From assembly GCA_030699005.1 (NCBI GenBank), contig JAUYLQ010000059.1, positions 1 to 29,029 of the forward strand: 29,029 nt of DNA, in the 5' to 3' direction. Source of the stretch: an archaeon (GTDB lineage Archaea; Nanobdellota; Nanobdellia; Pacearchaeales; GW2011-AR1). Position 1 is the first letter of the stretch. The number at the start of each line of letters is the position of its first letter. Of this stretch, positions 22,315 through 28,864 are shown piece after piece. The notes beneath the pieces were generated by a model. It ran no database searches and was not told the origin of the DNA. It was given only the letters and a program-made list of their open reading frames with translations. A program made the position numbers and the translations under genes.

Positions 22315-23874
22315 TTACTCAATCCCAAACTTTGCAAGAACCTCATCAGGCCTCTTGTAATATTCATTTATTACATCTTGCACTTCCCTAAAACCAAAAA
22401 TTTTCTTTTGATAAAGTTTGTAGAGAAGTTCTGCCCTCTTTCTAAATTCAATCGAAAGTTCTTCGGGAGAAACTCCATATCTGTGAAAAATCTTCTGGAA
22501 CAAACGGCTTTCTTTTTTGAAATAAAATTTATCCTCGGCTGAATCCCATACAAAAGGCGTGTTTGTTAGAGCCACATCATTTTCATTAATGTTTACAATC
22601 TCAACAATTTCCCGGAGTTTTCTTGTCTCCTGATTGTTCACAATTGCATGAGTCATAACACTAATGCTGTCAAGAACGTTAAGAAGCGTCGGAGAAAGTT
22701 CAATAGGAGGAGTTTCGAGCCTCTTTATAACTGTCTCGATTGAATCTGCGTGAATGGTCGCAATTGAAGAATGACCCGATGCCATACCCTGAAACAAAAC
22801 TGAAGCCTCTTTACCCCTTACTTCACCCACAACAACATAATCCGGGTTCTGCCTAAAAGAAGCCCTCAAAAGTTCATACATATCAATTTCACCAAGACCC
22901 TTAATTCCCGTTGCTGAGCGGGCAACACTTGGAAGCCAGTTCTCTCTCGGAAGGTTAAGCTCCCTCGTGTCTTCAATTGAAACAACCCTTGCTTCGGGAG
23001 GAATAAAAAATGCAATAGCATTAAGGAGGGTTGTTTTACCGGATGCCGTTCCTCCAACAATTAAAAGATTCATCTTGTATTGAACAAGAAGCCAAAGGTA
23101 AGCAAGCATTTCAGGGCTTAACGTATTAAAGGAAATAAGCTGCGGAGGAGTCCATGGAGTCTTTGTGAATTTACGTATTGTAAATGTCGGACCTTTACTT
23201 GTAACATCTTTGGTATAAGTTGCATTTACCCTTGAACCATCAGGAAGACTTCCGTCAAGAATCGGTTGTGCATATGAAATATACTTTCCACACCTCTGGG
23301 CGAGTTTCTCAACAAAACTTTCAAGAGGGTCATTATACTTAAAGATAAGATTGGTCTTTAAATTTCTAAAAATTCTGTGAACAATATAAACCGGGCTGTT
23401 GGCTCCATTACATTCTATATCCTCAACAAAATAATCTCGAAGAAGAGGTTCAACTTCATTAAATCCGATGAAGTCTCTTGCAAGGTAGTAGTAAATTTTT
23501 TTATAACTTTCATATGTAAGTTCCATTCCAAGTTCGATTGCAATCAGTTTAAATCTTCGGTCAATATATTCGAAGATAGTTTCAGTTTTTCCCTCAATAA
23601 CCTCTTTAAAATTAATCATATTTCTCATAGCTTTAACAATTTTATCTTTTGCGGTCTCTTCATCCTTTGTTAAAATGGGCTCTTCAATTTCATAAACCAC
23701 GGAATATTCTTTAGGGTCCCAGTAAATGTGCACATATGCAAAAGGAGAAACTAAGCAGTATCGAATGTCAATTTTTGTTTTGTCTTTAACCTTTTTTATA
23801 GGGGGTATTCTTGGGGTAAAGTCTATTGCAACAAGAGGGTAATCAAGTATTCCTAATTTTTTTAACCTTGCCAT
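22315..23874 (-). CDS. Type II/IV secretion system ATPase (FlaI/PilB-like)
   Basis: This is the motor ATPase of the pilus, a hexameric GspE/VirB11-type enzyme of 519 residues. It has an N-terminal domain (1-180) with the typical GFNEVEPLLRD and VEDIECNG, then DGSLPDGSRVNATY, a Walker A GGTASGKTT (274-282), an Asp box (SIEDTREL), a Walker B region (PDYVVVGEVRG, 344-354) and a His box (GHSSIATIHAD). It overlaps the upstream pilin gene's stop by one base. The 123-base gap to the next gene is the longest inside the locus and contains a TATA-like stretch. Confidence 0.95.
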   Translation of the reverse strand: MARLKKLGILDYPLVAIDFTPRIPPIKKVKDKTKIDIRYCLVSPFAYVHIYWDPKEYSVVYEIEEPILTKDEETAKDKIVKAMRNMINFKEVIEGKTETIFEYIDRRFKLIAIELGMELTYESYKKIYYYLARDFIGFNEVEPLLRDYFVEDIECNGANSPVYIVHRIFRNLKTNLIFKYNDPLESFVEKLAQRCGKYISYAQPILDGSLPDGSRVNATYTKDVTSKGPTFTIRKFTKTPWTPPQLISFNTLSPEMLAYLWLLVQYKMNLLIVGGTASGKTTLLNAIAFFIPPEARVVSIEDTRELNLPRENWLPSVARSATGIKGLGEIDMYELLRASFRQNPDYVVVGEVRGKEASVLFQGMASGHSSIATIHADSIETVIKRLETPPIELSPTLLNVLDSISVMTHAIVNNQETRKLREIVEIVNINENDVALTNTPFVWDSAEDKFYFKKESRLFQKIFHRYGVSPEELSIEFRKRAELLYKLYQKKIFGFREVQDVINEYYKRPDEVLAKFGIE

Positions 23875-24389
23875 TATTGTACTGAAAAGTCAATTATCTG
23901 ACTTGAACCTCCATTATTTGAAATAAAAAGCTTATAAGGAGTTGTACTTCCTCCAAAAACTTTTTTCATATCTTTGTCTGCATAAGTGATGTTAAAGTTT
24001 GCATATTTCTTTTCCATCTCAACTTTATAATTTGAGCCAACCTTGGTCGTACGGATATCAAAAGAACTTTCACTATAATTTTGCCCCGGCTCACTATACT
24101 GATATCTTCCCGTAAACTCAAAAAGAATGGAATCTTTCTCAGAATCTACTGTCAATTCTCCTTTTTTCAAAAGAACCTCGACGAGCCTTTTATTGCCAGT
24201 TCCCTCCTGATATACCTCGCTAATAACCGAATCAATTTGCTTCAAAACATTCAGTGACTGTTCCATCAAAGCTTTGTCCTGCAATTCATCAATTTTAGGT
24301 TTTACAAAGGCAAGAATAAGACCTATTAAAACAAAGGCAACAAGAGTGTAAGTGACCGTTTCCACCCAAACCTGACCCCGTTTTTTCAT
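23874..24389 (-). CDS. Pilin-like protein with class III signal peptide
   Basis: The 171 residues begin MKKRG followed by QVWVETVTYTLVAFVLIGLILAF: a class III signal peptide with the conserved Glu at position +5 after the RG cleavage point, as in type IV pilins. A polar domain follows, rich in Tyr/Ser, ending YKLFISNNGGSSQII. That C-terminus resembles the end of the next upstream pilin-like protein (IFISNGGTSS), suggesting common ancestry. The TAATG overlap ties it to the ATPase gene. A TTTTTAAAT element 25 bases before the ATG (24410-24418) is the likely promoter of the main pilus operon. Confidence 0.8.
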   Translation of the reverse strand: MKKRGQVWVETVTYTLVAFVLIGLILAFVKPKIDELQDKALMEQSLNVLKQIDSVISEVYQEGTGNKRLVEVLLKKGELTVDSEKDSILFEFTGRYQYSEPGQNYSESSFDIRTTKVGSNYKVEMEKKYANFNITYADKDMKKVFGGSTTPYKLFISNNGGSSQIIDFSVQ

Positions 24390-24409
24390 AAAATTAACCT
24401 TATTACCCC

Positions 24410-24418
24410 TTTTTAAAT
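24410..24418 (-). promoter_or_regulatory. TATA box of the main pilus operon
   Basis: An A/T-only element (ATTTAAAAA on the coding strand) centred about 25 bases before the pilin ATG at 24389, fitting a leaderless transcript. Confidence 0.5.
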
Positions 24419-24491
24419 TACTTAATAAAGAAAATTTAAATTTAAATAGTTAATGTTTAGGCAAATTCGTCCAATTTACCCAATTAACCAA

Positions 24492-25034
24492 TTATTGATT
24501 AGATGAAGATGTTCCCCCGTTACTAATAAAAATCTCGCCATTGTAAGAAGACTTAATCAGGTAATAAACATTCTGCCCAGGGTAAAAAGTAAAATTATAT
24601 CTGCTCCCGTCAAGAACTAGACTTGAATATTTGCCTGCAAGGGTGTAATTATTTTGGAACCTGCCTGTTTCAGAAACGATTGTGTCCCCGGACCCAGTGT
24701 TAATGAAGAGCTCTGTTTCTTCCCCTTTATAGCCCGTTAAAGTAATAAGCGAGTTATTCTTACCGAAGAGGAAAAAGATTTCCTTGTCTTCCCCAAATTT
24801 TTGGACATAAGAGTTTGAAAGATTTACCAGTATATTCTTGGCATTTTCATCTGAAATGCTCTCTCTTGAAAAATAATCCAGAAGAAATGAAATCTCTATC
24901 TCTATTCTCTCTCCTTCTTCTGAAAATGAGGGAGGATTTGGAGAAGTTGCTTTGTTTGAGATAGTAATAATTGCAATAAAAACCGACGCAAAAACTATCG
25001 CTGCAATAAAATAAAACTGGGCTTTTTTATTCAT
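24492..25034 (-). CDS. Pilin-like protein
   Basis: The 180 residues start MNKKA then QFYFIAAIVFASVFIAIITI, a short basic leader plus hydrophobic helix like archaeal pilins, although the +5 Glu is absent. The acidic helix GERIEIEISFLLDYFSRESI and a beta-rich domain follow, ending IFISNGGTSSSNQ, similar to the end of the neighbouring pilin. An AGAGGTTGA ribosome-binding site lies just before the ATG, so this mRNA probably has a leader, unlike most genes here. The SRP RNA gene lies 47 bases upstream in the same direction. Confidence 0.72.
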   Translation of the reverse strand: MNKKAQFYFIAAIVFASVFIAIITISNKATSPNPPSFSEEGERIEIEISFLLDYFSRESISDENAKNILVNLSNSYVQKFGEDKEIFFLFGKNNSLITLTGYKGEETELFINTGSGDTIVSETGRFQNNYTLAGKYSSLVLDGSRYNFTFYPGQNVYYLIKSSYNGEIFISNGGTSSSNQ

Positions 25035-25081
25035 GAATTCAACCTCTAATTTAAAAGAATAAATCTAAATTTAAATAATTA

Positions 25082-25348
25082 TGTAGGCCGGAAAACTGGC
25101 TGAAAAGTTAAAGGAAGAGCTACCTTCAAACTTTCTCAACTTTGCAACCCGCTAAGCACCCATGACAAATGATTAGGGCTGCTTGGTTCCCCACCTGACC
25201 CGGTTCACAAATGTAGGATCAAAGCGGACAAAGCGTCAACAAAAGATTAAAGACTCGATTCCAAAATCTTTTTTCACTAGTCGTCCGTCGTCTGCCATAA
25301 AGCCCGTTTGCATAGAGGAAAGGGGCTAGCTTCCCGACCAAGCCTACA
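25082..25348 (-). ncRNA. Signal recognition particle RNA (archaeal 7S)
   Basis: Read on the minus strand, the S-domain helix 8 signature is plain: GGGTCAGG, a tetraloop-side GGGGAACC, then AAGCAGCCC (25176-25206), the SRP54-binding element. The ends pair: TGTAGGC at the 5' end (25342-25348) and GCCTACA at the 3' end (25082-25088) are exact complements, forming the helix that closes archaeal SRP RNAs. The length of about 267 nt is close to the usual 300. GC content is higher than in the surrounding DNA, as expected for a structured RNA. A TATA box 25 bases before the predicted 5' end supports the boundary. The ends could be off by a few bases. Confidence 0.9.
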
Positions 25349-25368
25349 AAAATACTTCACACTTTCCA

Positions 25369-25377
25369 TATATAAAA
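25369..25377 (-). promoter_or_regulatory. TATA box of the SRP RNA gene
   Basis: TTTTATATA on the minus strand is centred 25 bases before the predicted 5' end of the SRP RNA at 25348. Confidence 0.65.
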
Positions 25378-25415
25378 CTATTTATTTTAACCGTTGGCAT
25401 CCTCCCGTTAAAGTT

Positions 25416-25838
25416 TTAGAAAATTTGAGATTTGTTCAATTTTTCAGGTTTGAAATTCTTTTCATATTTCTTCTTTTCATAAACTAGCGTCTCAAGAGTT
25501 CCGTTGCCATCTACGTCCTGAATAGCATAATCAGTCTTTCCATCTTCATCATAATCCTTCTGAATTAAAAACGCAGTTGAATCGATGTCGATTGTGCCAT
25601 CCTTAAGGTTATAACCTTTAACCCAAAAGTATGCATTTAAGTCGAGTTTCCCGTTTTTTGGTTCAATGTCCAGTTCATACCTTACAATATCTGTCAGACC
25701 TCCCTCCTTGGAACTTATGAACACCCGACGCATAATATCATTTTCGTGACCTTTTAATGTAAAAACAGAACCCTTATCCTGTGCAGGAGCTTGCGAAAAT
25801 CCGAATATCAAAAAAGAAATTAAATAAAAAAGGTTCAT
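25416..25838 (-). CDS. Small secreted three-loop Ca-binding-type protein, copy 1
   Basis: This is one of four tandem paralogues. The 140 residues have a signal peptide (LFYLISFLIFGFSQ) and three acidic loops of EF-hand/dockerin type: DIEPKNGKLD (57-66), DYDEDGKTD (95-103) and DVDGNGTLE (108-116). The loops probably bind Ca2+ outside the cell. It has an extra C-terminal basic tail (KKKYEKNFKPEKLNKSQ). It lies 15 bases after copy 2, probably co-transcribed. I know no named family with this arrangement; the function is unknown. Confidence 0.72.
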   Translation of the reverse strand: MNLFYLISFLIFGFSQAPAQDKGSVFTLKGHENDIMRRVFISSKEGGLTDIVRYELDIEPKNGKLDLNAYFWVKGYNLKDGTIDIDSTAFLIQKDYDEDGKTDYAIQDVDGNGTLETLVYEKKKYEKNFKPEKLNKSQIF

Positions 25839-25853
25839 ATTTTTTATTGGCCC

Positions 25854-26246
25854 CTATTCCACTTTTCTCTCAAGTTTACCATCTTTATCAAGAGTGCCAT
25901 TTCCATTCATGTCTATTTTATAAAAATCAGAGTATCCATCTTCATCGCAATCTCCTAGATAAAAACGAGCTTTGTCCTTAACTTCATTCATAGTTGAATC
26001 CCTTCTGGTGGGAACAATAGGAAAATAACAAATTACATCTACCTTCTGATTTTGATTAAAGTCATAGAAAACTTCAAGGTAGGGATCCTCTTTAATTAAG
26101 CAAGTGTCTTCGGCAAGAAAATAAAGCTTATTTTCTTCTCTTGAAAAAGATTTGTTTTTCATCCCATTGCCGTCTTCATTTTGAATTTGACCAAAGCCTG
26201 CTCCAATTCCGAAAAGAATAAAAGGAAGGAGATACCGTAATTTCAT
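25854..26246 (-). CDS. Small secreted three-loop Ca-binding-type protein, copy 2
   Basis: The 130 residues have a signal peptide ending GAGFGQ, a linker with SFSREENKLYFL that closely matches copy 3, then loops DFNQNQKVD (62-70), DCDEDGYSD (99-107) and DMNGNGTLD (112-120). A Cys in the second loop is unique to this copy. Its ATG overlaps the TGA of copy 3 (ATGA), so the two are translationally coupled. Stop is TAG. Confidence 0.72.
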   Translation of the reverse strand: MKLRYLLPFILFGIGAGFGQIQNEDGNGMKNKSFSREENKLYFLAEDTCLIKEDPYLEVFYDFNQNQKVDVICYFPIVPTRRDSTMNEVKDKARFYLGDCDEDGYSDFYKIDMNGNGTLDKDGKLERKVE

Positions 26247-26605
26247 TTTGAATTGAGGTCCTCTTTTCTTACAATCTCATCCAAAGTTCCGTTTTTGTCT
26301 GAATCTATACGAAGAAATTCAGGAACTCCGTCCTCATCAGAATCTTTTAAAAGAATGTAAGCGGAATCATTAACCCCTTCAGGGGTAATGAGAAAGTGCG
26401 CTTTCAAGTCAGGCTTTCCATTTTTACTGAAGTCATAAAGAACTCCCAGATAGGGTTTTCCTCCAAGAATATTTAAATTTTCACCCAAAGAGTAGGCTTT
26501 ATTTTTTTCCCTTGAGAAAACTTTATTCTCGTCAATTCCTTCCTCCTTCTGAATTTGGCTAAAACCAAAACAAGGTAAAAAAGGTAAAAAATAATACCAC
26601 TTCAT
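26243..26605 (-). CDS. Small secreted three-loop Ca-binding-type protein, copy 3
   Basis: The start at 26605 gives 120 residues beginning MKWYYFLPFLPCFGFSQ. It is preferred over an in-frame ATG 33 bases upstream because copy 4 starts with the same M-x-WYY and because a TTTATTAA element lies 26-27 bases before it; the longer form would start inside the promoter. Loops are DFSKNGKPD (58-66), DSDEDGVPE (88-96) and DSDKNGTLD (101-109). It shares VFSREKNKAY and YLGVLYDF with copy 2 and its promoter sequence with copy 4. Confidence 0.75.
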   Translation of the reverse strand: MKWYYFLPFLPCFGFSQIQKEEGIDENKVFSREKNKAYSLGENLNILGGKPYLGVLYDFSKNGKPDLKAHFLITPEGVNDSAYILLKDSDEDGVPEFLRIDSDKNGTLDEIVRKEDLNSK

Positions 26606-26627
26606 TTTATTTCCAAAAAGAAGATTA

Positions 26628-26635
26628 TTAATAAA
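26628..26635 (-). promoter_or_regulatory. TATA box of the copy 3 / copy 2 / copy 1 operon
   Basis: TTTATTAA on the minus strand, centred 26-27 bases before the ATG at 26605. The surrounding sequence resembles the promoter of copy 4 (27203-27210): both have TATCA-x-AATAAT before the TATA element and end in AAAATG, so the promoter was duplicated with the gene. Confidence 0.6.
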
Positions 26636-26686
26636 CATTATTGTGATAAGAAAGAAATTTTTATTAATTAAATAGGTAATGAAAAT

Positions 26687-27181
26687 TCAGCTTGCTTTAT
26701 ATAGCTCCTTATTTTTTGGAAGCTCCACCATTTTTTCAAGAGTCCCGTTTTCATTGTTATCATAGAAAATTTTATCCGGAAATCCATCTTTATTTTCATC
26801 GGAAAAAACTAAATCTGCCCAGGGTTTTGTTCCGGGAATATTTTTTTCAAAGTCATAATTTATAATCCTAAAAAAAGCGAGTTTATCCATTTGACTATCT
26901 CCGTTAAAGTCATAAGCTGCCTGAACATACCATCTCGGACCCTTTCCAAAATCTTTCTTTACTTCACTCCAATTTAAAATATAACCCATAGAAAAATGCC
27001 TGTAAAAGATTCCATTTTGCTCCAACTCGAAAGAAGGTTTATACTGCATCGCAAAAGATGAATCTTTTTTTTCAAGAGGCTTTGGAACTAATTCCTCTCT
27101 TGCAGGAATTTCCTTTGGGGGATCAAAACTTTTTTGGGGAAGCAAAATAAAAAATAAAGGAACCCAATAATACCACCTCAT
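26687..27181 (-). CDS. Small secreted three-loop Ca-binding-type protein, copy 4 (longest)
   Basis: The 164 residues start MRWYYWVPLFFILLPQKSF, a signal-type segment with a less clear cleavage site than the others, followed by a Pro/Glu/Lys-rich linker of about 25 residues not found in the paralogues. The loops are DFNGDSQMD (91-99), DENKDGFPD (128-136) and DNNENGTLE (141-149). It is the most diverged copy and has its own TATA box. It ends TGA about 80 bases before copy 3. A role in surface Ca2+ binding or adhesion is only inferred. Confidence 0.72.
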   Translation of the reverse strand: MRWYYWVPLFFILLPQKSFDPPKEIPAREELVPKPLEKKDSSFAMQYKPSFELEQNGIFYRHFSMGYILNWSEVKKDFGKGPRWYVQAAYDFNGDSQMDKLAFFRIINYDFEKNIPGTKPWADLVFSDENKDGFPDKIFYDNNENGTLEKMVELPKNKELYKAS

Positions 27182-27202
27182 TTTGTTTTTAAAAAAACCT
27201 TC

Positions 27203-27210
27203 TTAATAAA
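27203..27210 (-). promoter_or_regulatory. TATA box of Ca-loop copy 4
   Basis: TTTATTAA on the minus strand, centred 25-26 bases before the ATG at 27181, matching the element before copy 3. Confidence 0.6.
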
Positions 27211-27238
27211 TATTATTATGATAAAAGAGGATTAATGT

Positions 27239-27946
27239 TCAAACTTTCCTTAGAATTTCTTTTATAGAATTTCCATCATATAAAAAATGATAACCTAAAT
27301 TTTCAAAAGATTCTTGGCAAATGTCCTCGTAATATTTTGCCAGGAGATTATATTTAATCTGGCTGGAAAAGCATAATTCCATCCGGGGAGTTTCCCCCTT
27401 GCTTTTTGCTGCAAGAAAACTCTCAATCTTTGAATCTTCCCCCTCAAGAATTTCATCTAGGGCCTTTATTTTCTTTTTTATGTCTTTTATTGAAAAATTC
27501 ATTGGAAAAGGGTTTTTTCTGAGAAAGGATTCAATTTTCTCCAGATTTTTGTGGTAAATCAAAAGATTATCTCTTTCCCTGATGCAATCCTCAATTAAAG
27601 GATTTTTAAGACCCTTCACTTTTTCCAGTATGTTTTTTCCATAATTTGAATAAACAAATTCATAACCAAAAAATTCCAATTCTGAAATAACCTGTTTTTC
27701 CCTTTTAATTAAGAGGGTTTTTAATTTTTTTATGTTATTGTAAAATTCAACAGAACCATTGATTCCGGAGGAATTGCATTCTCTTGCCTCTAGGCTTATT
27801 TCGTCAATGGTTTTATTCAGAAGAGTTAAAAGCCTGTTGATTCTCCAGCTCTCTGGAAGTCCAAGTTTTAAAAGTTCTCTTAAGTTTTCAAAACTCGAAA
27901 ACATTTCATACTGCTCATCCAAAATCTTTTTAACAAGTGACCCCAC
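27239..27946 (-). CDS. Hypothetical helical protein, about 235 residues
   Basis: I do not recognise this gene. The frame is open up to a TTG at 28012, but a TTTATAAAA box at 27965-27976 is centred about 25 bases before a GTG at 27946, so a leaderless GTG start (GTG GGG TCA CTT) is favoured; the ATG at 27904 is a third choice. The product is almost wholly charged helices (SFENLRELLKLGLPESWRINRLL, IKKLKTLLIKREKQVISELEF, IKDIKKKIKALDEILEGEDSKIE) with no clear domain; the C-terminus reads YYEDICQESFENLGYHFLYDG. The longer form would add a hydrophobic, basic N-terminus (FFKKRNIFIKAFTSFF). Confidence 0.6.
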   Translation of the reverse strand: MGSLVKKILDEQYEMFSSFENLRELLKLGLPESWRINRLLTLLNKTIDEISLEARECNSSGINGSVEFYNNIKKLKTLLIKREKQVISELEFFGYEFVYSNYGKNILEKVKGLKNPLIEDCIRERDNLLIYHKNLEKIESFLRKNPFPMNFSIKDIKKKIKALDEILEGEDSKIESFLAAKSKGETPRMELCFSSQIKYNLLAKYYEDICQESFENLGYHFLYDGNSIKEILRKV

Positions 27947-28051
27947 AAAAAAAGATGTAAACGCTTTTATAAAAATATTTCTTTTCTTAAAAAATAGATT
28001 GCAAAAACTCAAAAAAATTAAAAAATCATCAGAAAAGGAAATATCCGGAGA

Positions 28052-28804
28052 TTAATAGCTCCTCCAAAAAACCAATTTTCCAAAATTATCCCTGATAAAA
28101 ATTGAATCGCCCGAAGAGGTCCATACATAAGTTTCCTTCCAATCTTCAGAGGTCAAAGCGACCTCCTCGCTGGGAGAAATGACTTTTTCTGAAAAAACAT
28201 ATTTTTTTCTACCTTCATCTTTAACTGACCATCCAGTTATATTCAAATTTTTAGAACAGTTATTTTTGACAAGCACTCTTTGGCCTTTTGTATCCCAATC
28301 TTTCAAAATTAAGCAATTTTCACTTGATTTTTCACACAAATTGACGTTCTCAACTAAACAACTCTCCCATGCACCTTTAAATTTAGAGTAATACTTATCT
28401 TTCCCAGAGGGAAAGTAAAAATTTGAATAGCCATTTTTAACAGACTCAAGGTTTACGTTTTCAATCCCAACAAAAACATAAGCAAGTTTTCTTTTGTAAA
28501 GGTCGTACTTTTCTTTTCCGTAAACAAGTTTTACCTCTTTTCCTAGTGTTTTGTTTGAAAGAAACTCTAAAGCAAGGCTTGACCCAAAGTCGCCTTTTTC
28601 AGGGGAATTTATCCCAAGAAGCCTTACTGAAGTTCCGTTAATAACAAGGGTGTCCCCGTCTATAACCCTTTCAACAAACCCGTATTCGGCTCCTTCAAAA
28701 GAATTTTTCAAAAATGAATCAATATAAGGATAGTTTACAAATAAAATAAGAATGACCAAAAATATAAGGGCATTCTTTTCGCTTTTCAAATTAACATTCT
28801 TCAT
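28052..28804 (-). CDS. Membrane-anchored SNase-like nuclease with lamin-tail domain
   Basis: The 250 residues have one N-terminal membrane helix (ALIFLVILILFVNYPYI), a staphylococcal-nuclease domain (about 41-150) and a lamin-tail domain (about 163-250: ILKDWDTKGQRVLVKNNC, LNITGWSVKDEGRKKYVF, EEVALTSEDW). Key SNase residues are visible: Asp49 and Asp51 in DGDT, Arg61 in VRLLGI, Arg105 in YKRKLAYV. The position of the catalytic Glu43 of the staphylococcal enzyme appears to be Gly71, with Asp72 beside it. The domain pair is known from secreted prokaryotic nucleases; here it likely degrades nucleic acid outside the cell, for scavenging. The TATA region upstream is shared with the divergent alkyltransferase-like gene. 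Confidence 0.88.
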   Translation of the reverse strand: MKNVNLKSEKNALIFLVILILFVNYPYIDSFLKNSFEGAEYGFVERVIDGDTLVINGTSVRLLGINSPEKGDFGSSLALEFLSNKTLGKEVKLVYGKEKYDLYKRKLAYVFVGIENVNLESVKNGYSNFYFPSGKDKYYSKFKGAWESCLVENVNLCEKSSENCLILKDWDTKGQRVLVKNNCSKNLNITGWSVKDEGRKKYVFSEKVISPSEEVALTSEDWKETYVWTSSGDSIFIRDNFGKLVFWRSY

Positions 28805-28823
28805 AAATTTAATTAAATCCTTA

Positions 28824-28834
28824 ATTTTATAATC
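28824..28834. promoter_or_regulatory. Shared TATA region of the nuclease and alkyltransferase-like genes
   Basis: The element TTTTATAATC (GATTATAAAA on the other strand) is centred about 25 bases before the nuclease ATG (28804, minus) and about 36 bases before the ATG at 28865 (plus). One AT element could serve both directions, giving a leaderless mRNA one way and a leader of about ten bases the other way. Confidence 0.45.
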
Positions 28835-28864
28835 TTTATTGAACTAAAAAGAACAATAAAAAAA

